This document shows, piece by piece, positions 1-7,744 of a stretch of 64,000 bases of DNA. The stretch is from Oscillospiraceae bacterium (GTDB lineage: Bacteria; Bacillota; Clostridia; Oscillospirales; Oscillospiraceae). Location of the stretch: assembly GCA_017416245.1 (NCBI GenBank), contig JAFQCX010000008.1:1-64000 (forward strand), given 5' to 3'. Every line of letters begins with the position of its first letter. The stretch's first letter is position 1. The notes beneath the pieces are model-generated. The model was given only the letters and a program-made list of their open reading frames with translations. It was not told where the DNA came from and ran no database searches. A program made the position numbers and the translations under genes.

Positions 1-143
1 AGGGGGCCTTCGGTGCGCACATAACCGCATCTGCGGTAGTAGGGCAGAACACGCAAGCGAAAGAAAATTCGATGAGCCTATAGGCTCGGCGGGTAAAAGG
101 CCCTAAGGGGGCCTGTGCATACCACCGGCACGGCCGGTGGTAT
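1..143 (+). ncRNA. 3' part of an unidentified structured RNA, cut by the window edge
   Basis: No convincing coding frame is present, but the stretch is dense in local dyads: CCGCATCTGCGG at about 27-38, GAGCCTATAGGCTC at about 73-86, and complementary GGCCC/GGGCC runs near 104-115. It ends in a 9-bp GC-rich hairpin (121-141) followed by a T-rich tract, as a stable RNA gene would. The 5' part lies outside the window, so the family cannot be named; I could not match it to RNase P, SRP or tmRNA. Identity unknown; existence as an RNA is inferred from structure alone. Confidence 0.3.
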
Positions 144-150
144 TCTTATA
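121..150 (+). terminator. Intrinsic terminator
   Basis: Perfect 9-bp stem ACCACCGGC/GCCGGTGGT with a 3-nt loop, followed by ATTCTTAT. It probably ends the RNA at the left edge. It stands back to back with the terminator of the convergent phosphatase gene. Confidence 0.5.
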
Positions 151-187
151 CAAAAAAGCGCGGCACTTCTTAACTGAAGTGCCGCGT
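151..187 (-). terminator. Terminator of the alkaline phosphatase gene
   Basis: Perfect 11-bp stem (159-169 with 176-186) with a 6-nt loop. Read on the minus strand it is followed by CTTTTTTG, just after the phosphatase stop codon. Confidence 0.75.
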
Positions 188-199
188 GTTTTGTTGTTA

Positions 200-2110
200 T
201 CAGTCTGCATTGATATGGTCGAGAATCGATGCAGGTACATAGAATTGACCAACCTGTTGCGTACCCCGATCGGGAACGACAAACACAGGTAAGGGAAGGT
301 GCTTGCCGATCTTCTGAATGGCCTGCTTCTGTCCGTTCAGTTGATAGCTGCCGGAATTTCTGTTTACGGTGAGGGATTTGTCCGGTGTTGCGTAGGTTAC
401 CGCATAGTACTGGCCGTAGCCGTTTTCCAGGGCCTCGTCAGAGAAGGTAAGCTTGCCGTTTTCCTTTTCGGTGGAGGAAACCAGGTTGAAGAGTGCCTTA
501 GATGCCTCGTCCAAAGAGCCCAGCTCCAGGGACTTGGCAATTGCCGGCGCGATCTTGCTGTTGTCAATTACATAGTCCTTGTTCAGCGCAGAGGATGCGT
601 ACCAGGTAAGCTTGCCGCTTTCGTTGGGTACATAGTATTCTTTGCTGCCGGTGCGGATGCTGCCGGCACTTGTGGGTAGACCCATATTCGTCAGCAGCGT
701 TTCACGAACAGTTTCCGGCGCGTACAGCGAAATGGGAACAGCCATATCGGTGTGCCCGCTGACCAGGGCCATTTCGTCTGTGTCGGCGCCTGCATCCGCA
801 AGGGCGGATTTGATTCCGTTGAACCCCAATGTGCTGTGCAGTTTTTCATCGCCGATCTTGCCGGCAATGATGCCGTCAATCAAGGCCTGTTCGCAAGCTT
901 CAATGCCGGAAAAGCCGCCGGAGTCGTGGTCAGGCACGGCGATAACGACGGTGTCATTTCGCTTGGCAGCCCAGTCTACGCAGTAGCCAAAGGCCTCGTC
1001 GAAGGCAAGATACTCACCGACGGTGGGGAAGAGATGACCACCCTCCGCGGCGTTGTCCAAAGCGCCGCCTTCGATCATCAGGAAGAAGCCTTCGGGGTTA
1101 TTGATGTTCTCAAACACCTGCAAGGCTGCCTGTGTCATTTCCAGCAGGGAGGGTTGCGTGTTGGAGGTGTCAGCATCTACATCGTAGGAAATGTGGTCTG
1201 TAGTGTAGTCCATTTCATCTTCCCGCAGCCATTTCGTTGCATGATCCACACCGAGAATAGGCGCCCAAAGCTTTGTGGCAATGGCTGCTTTTGGGAAAAG
1301 CTGATTTCTGGTTCTTGCCACGGTGTAGCCCAGCTTGGAAGCGGAAATATTCGGGTGGGTGGATTTGTCGATCTCATACAAATCGCCGTATTCCGTTCCT
1401 TCACCGATAAGTACATCCACGCCGCTGAGCAGCGCCTGCAGGCTGTTATTGATGTTATCCTGCCTGTGGATGGAGTGAGCGGTGAAAAATGCCAGGGGGG
1501 TGGCATCCATATAGGATTTGTTGGTTACCACACCGGTGGACATTCCCTTCATACGGGCAAGCTCCGACAATGAGGCGCGGGGCACAAGGTCGGATGTGAT
1601 ACCCATATAGGAGTAGCTGGTCTTATAGCCGGAGGAGAGGGCAGTGCCGGCGGCAGCAGAATCTGTAATGTAGCTTGCCTGTTTGTCAGCATCGCCGCGG
1701 GGAACCTGCAGCAGAGTGTTGGCAGAGCCCACCAGCAGGGAGTTTAAGTAAAGTCCCTTCGTTTCGAAGCTTCCCGCATTTGCCAGCAGATGGGTGGTAA
1801 CCTCCGTTTTTGCGCCGGGCAGCTTGCTTATATGCTTGCTTACCATTTCTTCCTTGACTTTGTTTGCAAGGGTGAAATTGTCATATCCGCCGCCGTCCGC
1901 GATCATAAAGATCACGTTTTTAACGGCAGTTTTCGCAGGCTCATCAGGAATCGTGGTTACAGTAGTCTCTGTGACTGCCGTAGTTTCTGTGGTTGTAGTA
2001 ATGGTAGATGTGCTTGAAGTGGCAGGTGTTTTAGGCCCGCAGCCGGTAAGCAGCAGAGCGATGATTACCAGGACCGCCATACTGCGGGACAGGAAAAGCT
2101 TTTGCTTCAC
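200..2110 (-). CDS. Alkaline phosphatase, lipoprotein
   Basis: Secreted phosphomonoesterase of the PhoA superfamily, 636 residues. The N-terminus is a lipoprotein signal with lipobox LTGC (Cys24), then a Thr-rich low-complexity linker (about 31-53), so the enzyme should be tethered outside the membrane. Catalytic motifs are visible: metal-binding MIADGGG (Asp72), YITDSAAAGTAL with the nucleophile Ser151, a second metal motif around MIEGGALDNAAEGG, VPDHDSGG, and SGHTDMAVP with a metal His near the C-terminal third. Start is GTG with GGAGGG 8 nt upstream. It is longer than E. coli PhoA because of the linker and a C-terminal extension of unclear function. It is a single gene with its own terminator; no Pho-type regulator is nearby. 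Family assignment is firm; substrate is unknown. Confidence 0.93.
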   Translation of the reverse strand: MKQKLFLSRSMAVLVIIALLLTGCGPKTPATSSTSTITTTTETTAVTETTVTTIPDEPAKTAVKNVIFMIADGGGYDNFTLANKVKEEMVSKHISKLPGAKTEVTTHLLANAGSFETKGLYLNSLLVGSANTLLQVPRGDADKQASYITDSAAAGTALSSGYKTSYSYMGITSDLVPRASLSELARMKGMSTGVVTNKSYMDATPLAFFTAHSIHRQDNINNSLQALLSGVDVLIGEGTEYGDLYEIDKSTHPNISASKLGYTVARTRNQLFPKAAIATKLWAPILGVDHATKWLREDEMDYTTDHISYDVDADTSNTQPSLLEMTQAALQVFENINNPEGFFLMIEGGALDNAAEGGHLFPTVGEYLAFDEAFGYCVDWAAKRNDTVVIAVPDHDSGGFSGIEACEQALIDGIIAGKIGDEKLHSTLGFNGIKSALADAGADTDEMALVSGHTDMAVPISLYAPETVRETLLTNMGLPTSAGSIRTGSKEYYVPNESGKLTWYASSALNKDYVIDNSKIAPAIAKSLELGSLDEASKALFNLVSSTEKENGKLTFSDEALENGYGQYYAVTYATPDKSLTVNRNSGSYQLNGQKQAIQKIGKHLPLPVFVVPDRGTQQVGQFYVPASILDHINAD

Positions 2111-2170
2111 AGGGAAATCCCTCCTTTTTGCACTTTTTTCTATTGTAGCATCATTTGCAGAAAAAGGGAA

Positions 2171-2201
2171 TAAAAAATACGCTCCTGAGAGCGTATTTTT
2201 T
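2171..2201 (-). terminator. Terminator of rnpB
   Basis: Near-perfect symmetric hairpin (AAAAATACGCTC, CTGA loop, GAGCGTATTTTT) directly after the 3' end of RNase P RNA on the minus strand. The flanking A and T runs would let it work in either direction. Confidence 0.75.
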
Positions 2202-2204
2202 GAT

Positions 2205-2664
2205 GCGACCGGGTCTGTAAGCCGGGTTCTGTCTTGACAGCCATCTATCTAGTTCCGCGATTGCTCACGGAATCAAGCCGCCTCCCTGGAACGGTCGGGC
2301 AAACCGTATGTTCCTCCACGGCGTTGCTCCGGATAGAGTTTACAGCGTAAAACCCATGTCTCCATGGGCCGGGTGGGCTCTTACCCCACCTTTTCACCCT
2401 TACCATCGTCAATTACGCATATAAACGCTCGCTTTACTGCAAGCAGCAAAGCTCACACTATATGCGGAATCTCCTCCTTCCCATCGAACCCGCTTTCGCT
2501 GGGCTTCGATGGGAGCCCTGCTTAGGGGATGGCGGTATATCTCTGTTGCACTTGTCCTGGGGTCACCCCCGGCGGGCGTTACCCGTTATCCTTGCCCTGT
2601 GGAGCCCGGACTTTCCTCACCTGCAGCTTTTCAGCTTGCAGCCGCGGCTGTCCGACCCGGTCGC
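2205..2664 (-). ncRNA. rnpB: RNase P RNA, bacterial class A
   Basis: Catalytic RNA that trims the 5' leader of tRNA precursors. The ends pair as helix P1: GCGACCGGGTC at 2664-2654 (minus) with GACCCGGTCGC at 2215-2205. Conserved blocks on the minus strand include GAGGAAAGTCCGGGCTCC near the 5' end, GGTAAGGGTGAAAAGGTG, and GATAGATGGCTGTC near the 3' end, in the order expected for the family. Length about 460 nt, slightly long for type A. It has a near-consensus promoter immediately upstream and its own terminator. Exact ends are inferred from P1 pairing and promoter spacing. Confidence 0.95.
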
Positions 2665-2670
2665 GGAAAT

Positions 2671-2699
2671 ATTGTACCCCAAAGGAAGCAGAATGTCAA
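2671..2699 (-). promoter_or_regulatory. rnpB promoter
   Basis: TTGACA (2699-2694), 17-bp spacer, TACAAT (2676-2671) on the minus strand. The predicted start falls 7 nt downstream, at the first base of helix P1. Confidence 0.85.
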
Positions 2700-2704
2700 A
2701 CATC

Positions 2705-2733
2705 TTGCAAATTCTTGTGAGAAAGGCTATACT
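2705..2733 (+). promoter_or_regulatory. murD promoter
   Basis: TTGCAA (2705-2710), 17-bp spacer, TATACT (2728-2733). Its -35 box is only 5 bp from the -35 box of the divergent rnpB promoter, so both polymerase sites occupy one short stretch. Confidence 0.75.
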
Positions 2734-2769
2734 ATATACAAGAAACCTTCGTTGAATTGAGGAATGGTT

Positions 2770-4131
2770 ATGGTAAGCTTGCTTGAATCCTATTTTACCT
2801 CCCTGCAGGGAAAGAATATTGTTGTCCTTGGATTGGGTGTGAGCAACCGTCCGTTGGTGCGGTTGCTGCTTCGCTACGGCTGTACCGTAACCGGCTGCGA
2901 CAAAACTCCCTATGACAAGCTGGATAGCGATGTGCTGGAGCTTGAGCAGCTGGGCTGCCGTTTGCAGACAGGGGATGGGTATCTTGATAATCTTGATGCC
3001 GATCTGGTGTTCCGCACGCCCGGTATGCACCCGGATAACCCCGCCCTTGCAGCATTGCGGCAGGCGGGTGCAGAGGTCACCAGCGAAATGGAAGTGTTCT
3101 TCGAACTGTGTCCCTGCACCATACTGGCGGTCACCGGCTCTGACGGAAAGACCACTACCACGACCTTGATCTCTGAGATGCTGAAAGCCGCCGGCAAGAC
3201 CGTGTGGCTGGGCGGCAATATCGGTACGCCTTTGCTGCCGCAGTTGGACGAAATGAAGGTGACGGATTTTGCGGTTGTGGAGCTGAGCTCCTTCCAGCTG
3301 ATGGATATGCGCCGCAGCCCCCACGTGGCGGTGGTGACAAACCTTGCCCCCAACCATTTGGATGTCCACAAGGATATGGATGAATACGTAGAGGCCAAAA
3401 AGAATATCTTCCGTTTCCAAATGGCAGACGATACGCTGGTGCTGAACCTGGACAATGCGATCACTGCCGGCTTTACAGGAAACGGCGCTGTCACCTATTT
3501 CTCCCGCAAGCAGAAGGCGAACGTCTATGTAGACGGCGATATGATCTACCGCGGCGAAACGCCATTGCTGGACACCCGGGAAATTGCGATTCCCGGCGTC
3601 CATAATATTGAAAACTATATGGCCGCCATTCTGGCGGTGGAGGGTCTTGTAGACGATGAAACCATCCGCAAGGTTGCCCGGGAATTCGGGGGCGTGGAGC
3701 ATAGAATTGAGCTTGTCCGGGTGAAAGACGGGGTAAAATTCTATAACGATTCCATCGCATCCTCTCCCAGCCGCACCATCGCAGGACTGAATAGCTTCAA
3801 TGAAAAAGTCCTGCTGATCGCCGGCGGCTATGATAAGCACATTCCCTACGATGTGCTGGGCCCTGTGATCTGCCAAAAGGTAAAAAGACTGTATGTGAAT
3901 GGCGCTACCGCAGAGCAGATCCGGCAGGCGGTAGAAGCATCACCGGAATACACCCCCGGCAATCCCGAAATCATAGATTGCGGCGATTTTACCACCGCAG
4001 TGCATAAGGCGGCAATCGATGCCAGGGCAGGGGATATTGTGCTGATGAGTCCGGCATCGGCGGCCTTCGACCAATTCAAGAATTTTATGGTACGGGGCGA
4101 CTATTTCAAGAAGCTTGTTAAGGAGCTGTAA
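2770..4131 (+). CDS. murD: UDP-N-acetylmuramoyl-L-alanine:D-glutamate ligase
   Basis: Cytoplasmic ATP-dependent ligase adding D-Glu to UDP-MurNAc-L-Ala in peptidoglycan precursor synthesis. An N-terminal Rossmann motif VLGLGVSNRP binds the UDP substrate; the central ATP loop is TGSDGKTTTT (about residues 122-131 from this start); the Mur ligase C-terminal domain follows with HRIELV and FYNDSIASSP. About 453 residues, normal for MurD. Two in-frame ATGs exist (2764 and 2770); AGG at 2760-2762 is only 1 nt from the first but 7 nt from the second, so 2770 is preferred. It heads a run with ispD and ispF. Confidence 0.94.
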   Translation: MVSLLESYFTSLQGKNIVVLGLGVSNRPLVRLLLRYGCTVTGCDKTPYDKLDSDVLELEQLGCRLQTGDGYLDNLDADLVFRTPGMHPDNPALAALRQAGAEVTSEMEVFFELCPCTILAVTGSDGKTTTTTLISEMLKAAGKTVWLGGNIGTPLLPQLDEMKVTDFAVVELSSFQLMDMRRSPHVAVVTNLAPNHLDVHKDMDEYVEAKKNIFRFQMADDTLVLNLDNAITAGFTGNGAVTYFSRKQKANVYVDGDMIYRGETPLLDTREIAIPGVHNIENYMAAILAVEGLVDDETIRKVAREFGGVEHRIELVRVKDGVKFYNDSIASSPSRTIAGLNSFNEKVLLIAGGYDKHIPYDVLGPVICQKVKRLYVNGATAEQIRQAVEASPEYTPGNPEIIDCGDFTTAVHKAAIDARAGDIVLMSPASAAFDQFKNFMVRGDYFKKLVKEL

Positions 4132-4132
4132 T

Positions 4133-4855
4133 ATGGATATTTCCAAGCTTACAAATGCAGTCCGTAAGGCTCTGCCTCTGAAATACTGCGGCGCGGTGAT
4201 CGTGGCGGCAGGCACGGCATCCCGTATGGGCGGCATCGATAAGGTAATGGCAGAGCTTAATGGTGAGCCCATGATCGTCCGCACTGTCCGGGCCTTCCAA
4301 AATTGCGATGCCATCCGTGAGATCGTGATCGTGACCCGACAGGATTTGATTATGCGAATCACTGACCTGTGCGCAGGCTTTTCCAAGGTGAAGACTGTGG
4401 TGGTCGGCGGAACGGATCGGGCAGAGTCGGTGCATAACGGACTAAACGCCCTGTCCTCCAAGGTGAAACTGGTGGCGGTGCAGGATGGCGCAAGACCGCT
4501 GATCACGGGCACTGTGATCGACAGAACGGTCCGGGCAGCCCATACCTACGGCGCGGCAGCGCCGGGAATTCCTGTGAAGGACACAGTAAAAGTTGTGCAG
4601 GGCAGCTTGGTACAGGCTACCCCCGAAAGAAGCCGCCTGCAAGCCATTCAAACCCCGCAGGTGTTCGATGTGGATCTGCTGAAAGGGGCATTGGAGAAGG
4701 CGAAAAAGGACAACGCTTCCATTACAGACGATTGCTCAGCGGTGGAACGGTTGGGGATGTCTGTGAGGATCGTGGAGGGTGACGAACGGAATATCAAGGT
4801 CACCACACCTATGGATCTGAAAATTGCCGCGCTGTTATTGGAGGAAATGCAATGA
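4133..4855 (+). CDS. ispD: 2-C-methyl-D-erythritol 4-phosphate cytidylyltransferase
   Basis: Third step of the MEP isoprenoid pathway: transfers CMP from CTP to MEP. The nucleotide-binding signature [11 protein letters not shown] lies near the N-terminus, with the conserved VQDGARPLI in the middle; 240 residues fits the family. AAGGAG at 4120-4125 precedes ATG 4133 by 7 nt and murD ends at 4131, so upstream in-frame codons are rejected as starts. It overlaps ispF by 4 nt (ATGA), indicating translational coupling. Confidence 0.94.
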   Translation: MDISKLTNAVRKALPLKYCGAVIVAAGTASRMGGIDKVMAELNGEPMIVRTVRAFQNCDAIREIVIVTRQDLIMRITDLCAGFSKVKTVVVGGTDRAESVHNGLNALSSKVKLVAVQDGARPLITGTVIDRTVRAAHTYGAAAPGIPVKDTVKVVQGSLVQATPERSRLQAIQTPQVFDVDLLKGALEKAKKDNASITDDCSAVERLGMSVRIVEGDERNIKVTTPMDLKIAALLLEEMQ

Positions 4856-5325
4856 GAATTGGACACGGCTATGATGTGCACCGGCTGGTAGAAGGCAGGG
4901 ACTTGATACTGGGCGGCGTGAAGATCCCCTATGAAAAAGGTCTTTTGGGGCACTCCGATGCAGATGTGCTGCTCCACGCAGTCTCCGATGCGCTGCTGGG
5001 CGCAGCAGGTCTGGGGGATATTGGCAGACACTTTCCCGATACAGACCCTGCCTACAAGGGCGCTGATTCTTTGAAGCTGTTGGCCTGCGTGGCAGAGAAG
5101 ATCCGCGCAGCAGGCTATTGCGTTTCCAATGTGGACGTCACAATGATCGCCCAAAAGCCCAAGCTGAAGGATCATATTCCCCAAATGCAGCGCAATATCG
5201 CTTTGACCCTGGGCGTGGCGGAGAGTCAGATCAATGTTAAAGCCACCACCGAGGAGCATTTAGGCTTCACCGGTGACGGCAGCGGTATGTCCTGCCACGC
5301 AGTCTGCCTTTTGGAAGCCCTATAA
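4852..5325 (+). CDS. ispF: 2-C-methyl-D-erythritol 2,4-cyclodiphosphate synthase
   Basis: Fifth step of the MEP pathway, forming the cyclic diphosphate with loss of CMP; the family is a zinc-dependent trimer. Zinc ligands Asp8, His10 and His42 are at the same residue numbers as in E. coli IspF ([20 protein letters not shown]), and the C-terminal [15 protein letters not shown] is present. 157 residues, normal length. It follows ispD with ATGA overlap. IspD and IspF as separate neighbours rather than a fusion is the common Firmicutes form; IspE is not in this window. Confidence 0.96.
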   Translation: MRIGHGYDVHRLVEGRDLILGGVKIPYEKGLLGHSDADVLLHAVSDALLGAAGLGDIGRHFPDTDPAYKGADSLKLLACVAEKIRAAGYCVSNVDVTMIAQKPKLKDHIPQMQRNIALTLGVAESQINVKATTEEHLGFTGDGSGMSCHAVCLLEAL

Positions 5326-5340
5326 ATCAACACAAAAATA

Positions 5341-5377
5341 CCCTCCCGAACATAAATTGGTTCGGGAGGGTTTGTTT
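5341..5377 (+). terminator. Terminator after ispF whose 3' arm contains the next gene's Shine-Dalgarno
   Basis: Perfect 11-bp stem CCCTCCCGAAC (5341-5351) with GTTCGGGAGGG (5360-5370), then TTTGTTT. The GGAGGG of the 3' arm sits 7 nt before the ATG at 5378, so the hairpin both ends ispF transcripts and masks that ribosome site in any read-through RNA. Confidence 0.8.
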
Positions 5378-5632
5378 ATGAGAAATTGTATGATCACCTT
5401 TCGCTCGGTGACTCCCGCCCAGCGGGCTGAGGAGGCTTTGCGCCGGGCAGGCGTAGAGTGCGCACTGCAGAGAACACCCAAATGGATGGAAGAAAAGGGC
5501 TGTGGCTACAGCGTAAGGCTGAGTTGTCAGGATGTTATGGTGGCTGCCGTCTTGCTGCGGCAGGGAGGCATCCCGTTCCGCAAGGCCTATGCCATAGGGG
5601 ATAACGGAAGTCCCGAGGAACTGCGCCTATGA
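5378..5632 (+). CDS. DUF3343 family protein, putative Se/S carrier-like
   Basis: Small (84 residues) cytosolic protein with the family's N-terminal ITFRSVTPAQRAEEALRRAG and the central KGCGYSVRL, whose Cys-Gly is the conserved feature; I recall the family being described as putative selenium/sulfur carrier-like. The start is set by GGAGGG 7 nt upstream. It overlaps the following desulfurase-like gene by 4 nt (ATGA), which supports joint work in sulfur or selenium transfer. The role is inferred from family and neighbour. Confidence 0.8.
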   Translation: MRNCMITFRSVTPAQRAEEALRRAGVECALQRTPKWMEEKGCGYSVRLSCQDVMVAAVLLRQGGIPFRKAYAIGDNGSPEELRL

Positions 5633-6735
5633 CCTATCTGGATAATGGAGCAACCTCTTTTCACAAACCTGAGTCTGTTTATCGGGCAATGCGCTGCGCC
5701 CTGGAAAATTGCGCCAATCCCGGTCGTGGCGGCTACACAGCCGCCATGGCCGCAGCCAAAACAGTACTCCGTTGCCGGAAACTGGCAGCAGAACTGTTTA
5801 CCTGTGAGCCGGAGCAGGTAACAATGACCTATAACTGTACCCACGGCTTGAATGTTGCCATCAACACGCTGGTCAAGGAAAATTCCCGGGTGGTGATCTC
5901 CGGCTTTGAACACAATGCGGTCACCCGTCCGCTTCACGCAAAAAAGGCGCGGGTGTCGGTGGCGGGAAGAAAGCTTTTTGATTGGCAGAACACGCTGGAT
6001 ACCTTTGAGGACGCTCTGCGACGTGGGGCAGATGCGGCGGTTTTTACCCACGTATCCAATGTATTTGGCTATATCCTGCCGGTGGAAGAAATGGCAATGC
6101 TGTGTAGACACTACAGAGTGCCGTTCATTCTCGATGCAGCCCAATCGGCGGGAATGCTGCCGGTGAATATGGAGAAGCTGGGCGCGGAGTTTATTGCAAT
6201 GCCCGGCCACAAGGGACTCCTTGGCCCACAGGGAACGGGCCTGCTGCTATGCAAAAAACCGCCGACACCTCTTTTGCAGGGCGGTACGGGAAGCCTGTCC
6301 AAAAGTCAGGATATGCCGGATTTCCTGCCGGATGTAGCGGAAGCAGGCACTCTGAATGTACCCGGAATCGCAGGATTATCAGCAGGCATTTCCTATGTAC
6401 TGCAGCAGGGAACGGAACGAATTCTAAAAAGGGAAACCCAGGAAGCGCACCGCTGCGCAAAGGCATTGGAGGAACTGGGGTATCGGGTGTTTACAGGGGA
6501 GCATCAAAGCGGTACCGTATCCTTTGTTCCCAATGTGGACTGCGAGGAGTACGCGCAGATCTTGGGCAACCACGGCATTGCCCTGCGGGCGGGACTGCAT
6601 TGCGCGCCCCTCGCCCACGAAAGCGCGGGCACTTTGGAAACAGGAACGGTGCGGGTCAGTTTTGGTCACGATGCCGCGCCTTGGCAAACGGGAAATTTGT
6701 TGCTACAGGCGAAGAAAATTGCTACCCAATCGTAA
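5629..6735 (+). CDS. Class V aminotransferase, cysteine desulfurase family (EF2568/TIGR01977-like)
   Basis: PLP enzyme of the cysteine desulfurase/selenocysteine lyase fold, 368 residues. Visible landmarks: ILDAAQSAG (Asp169), the PLP lysine Lys195 in MPGHKGLLGPQG, the QGGTGSLSKSQ loop, EAGTLNVPGIAGL, and the catalytic-type Cys325 in RAGLHCAPLAH followed by GTLETGTVRVSFG. These fit the desulfurase-like subfamily I recall from EF2568, which in some genomes is linked to selenium-dependent molybdenum hydroxylases. No IscU/SufU scaffold is adjacent; the partner here is DUF3343. Sulfur versus selenium specificity cannot be read from sequence. Confidence 0.88.
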   Translation: MTYLDNGATSFHKPESVYRAMRCALENCANPGRGGYTAAMAAAKTVLRCRKLAAELFTCEPEQVTMTYNCTHGLNVAINTLVKENSRVVISGFEHNAVTRPLHAKKARVSVAGRKLFDWQNTLDTFEDALRRGADAAVFTHVSNVFGYILPVEEMAMLCRHYRVPFILDAAQSAGMLPVNMEKLGAEFIAMPGHKGLLGPQGTGLLLCKKPPTPLLQGGTGSLSKSQDMPDFLPDVAEAGTLNVPGIAGLSAGISYVLQQGTERILKRETQEAHRCAKALEELGYRVFTGEHQSGTVSFVPNVDCEEYAQILGNHGIALRAGLHCAPLAHESAGTLETGTVRVSFGHDAAPWQTGNLLLQAKKIATQS

Positions 6736-6753
6736 AAAAATTATGAATTACTA

Positions 6754-6782
6754 TTGCTATCGGAGCGCCAATCCGCTATAAT
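6754..6782 (+). promoter_or_regulatory. Promoter of the cdaA operon
   Basis: TTGCTA (6754-6759), 17-bp spacer, TATAAT (6777-6782). The leader to the cdaA ATG is about 75 nt. No terminator is visible until after rsgA at 21.0 kb, so this may drive a very long transcript. Confidence 0.75.
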
Positions 6783-6865
6783 AGGATAGATAATAGGCTA
6801 GTTATGCCAACAACACAAAATCGTTGGCATTTCACCATAGAAAACACAGGGAATGAGGGGTCTTT

Positions 6866-7744
6866 ATGGAAACGTTAAGTTTAATGTGGCAACAGATTCG
6901 AGGAATGCAGTGGTCAGACTATTTAGACATTATCCTTGTGGCGTTTTTGATTTATAAGCTCCTGCCGCTGTTCCGTTCCACAGGCACCATGCGGATCGCT
7001 TGGGTGGTAGGTGTCATCATTGTGGTGGCATCCATTACAGATCTGTTGGAGCTGCATACCCTCAGTTACCTGTTCTCTCAGGTGCTGGCAGTAGGTCTTT
7101 TGGCGCTGGTGGTGCTGTTCCAGCCGGAGCTGCGCCGTATGATTGACCACCTGACCAATATGAAGCTAAAAAATCTGTTGGGCTCCGAAAAGCCTCAACA
7201 GGAGATGGTGACTGTGATCGCCCAGACCGTACACGCCTGTGAGGTTATGAGCCGCCAGCGGATTGGCGCATTGATCGTATTTGCCCGGGATAATCGTCTG
7301 GACGAATATTTCAAGACCGGCACGATGATCGAAGGCAGAGTTTCCGAGCAGCTGATTCGGAACGTGTTCTTTCCCAAAGCGGCTTTGCACGATGGCGCAA
7401 TGATCATCAGAGATGGCCTGGTGACCGCAGCAGGCTGCGTGCTGCCCCTGTCTGAAAGTGACCGCCTGAGCCTGGATCTGGGCACACGTCACCGGGCTGC
7501 AGTGGGTATGAGCGAGGTGTCCGATGCAGTTGTAGTGGTGGTTTCTGAGGAAACAGGCGTCATTTCTGTGGCAGTGGGCGGTGTGCTGAAGCGTCAGCTT
7601 GCCCCTCAGACCTTGGAAAAGCTGCTCCGAAACGAGCTGTGCCCCGAGGATGAAAACCATCAGGACACCCTGACAGAAAAAGCCATCCAGCTATACCAAA
7701 AGCTGCAGAAAAAGGACAAAGGAGGAAAGATCAATGAAAAATAA
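6866..7744 (+). CDS. cdaA: Diadenylate cyclase CdaA
   Basis: Makes cyclic di-AMP from two ATP at the membrane. Three membrane segments lie in the first about 85 residues (about 22-36, 44-62, 68-86), followed by a DisA_N/DAC domain with HDGAMIIRDG (DGA at 176-178) and the RHRAA motif (208-212). 292 residues, within the family's usual range. SD GAGGGG lies 5 nt upstream. It overlaps cdaR by 11 nt, the classical pairing of the cyclase with its regulator; in many Firmicutes glmM follows, but not here. Confidence 0.95.
   Translation: METLSLMWQQIRGMQWSDYLDIILVAFLIYKLLPLFRSTGTMRIAWVVGVIIVVASITDLLELHTLSYLFSQVLAVGLLALVVLFQPELRRMIDHLTNMKLKNLLGSEKPQQEMVTVIAQTVHACEVMSRQRIGALIVFARDNRLDEYFKTGTMIEGRVSEQLIRNVFFPKAALHDGAMIIRDGLVTAAGCVLPLSESDRLSLDLGTRHRAAVGMSEVSDAVVVVVSEETGVISVAVGGVLKRQLAPQTLEKLLRNELCPEDENHQDTLTEKAIQLYQKLQKKDKGGKINEK

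Noticed and set aside
2462..2760. Short plus-strand open frames at 2.46-2.76 kb
   Set aside because: They lie inside RNase P RNA and its promoter.
2617..3876. Long open frame on the minus strand opposite murD
   Set aside because: Antisense shadow: murD has all family motifs on the plus strand, and the reverse frame has no recognisable domain and runs into rnpB.
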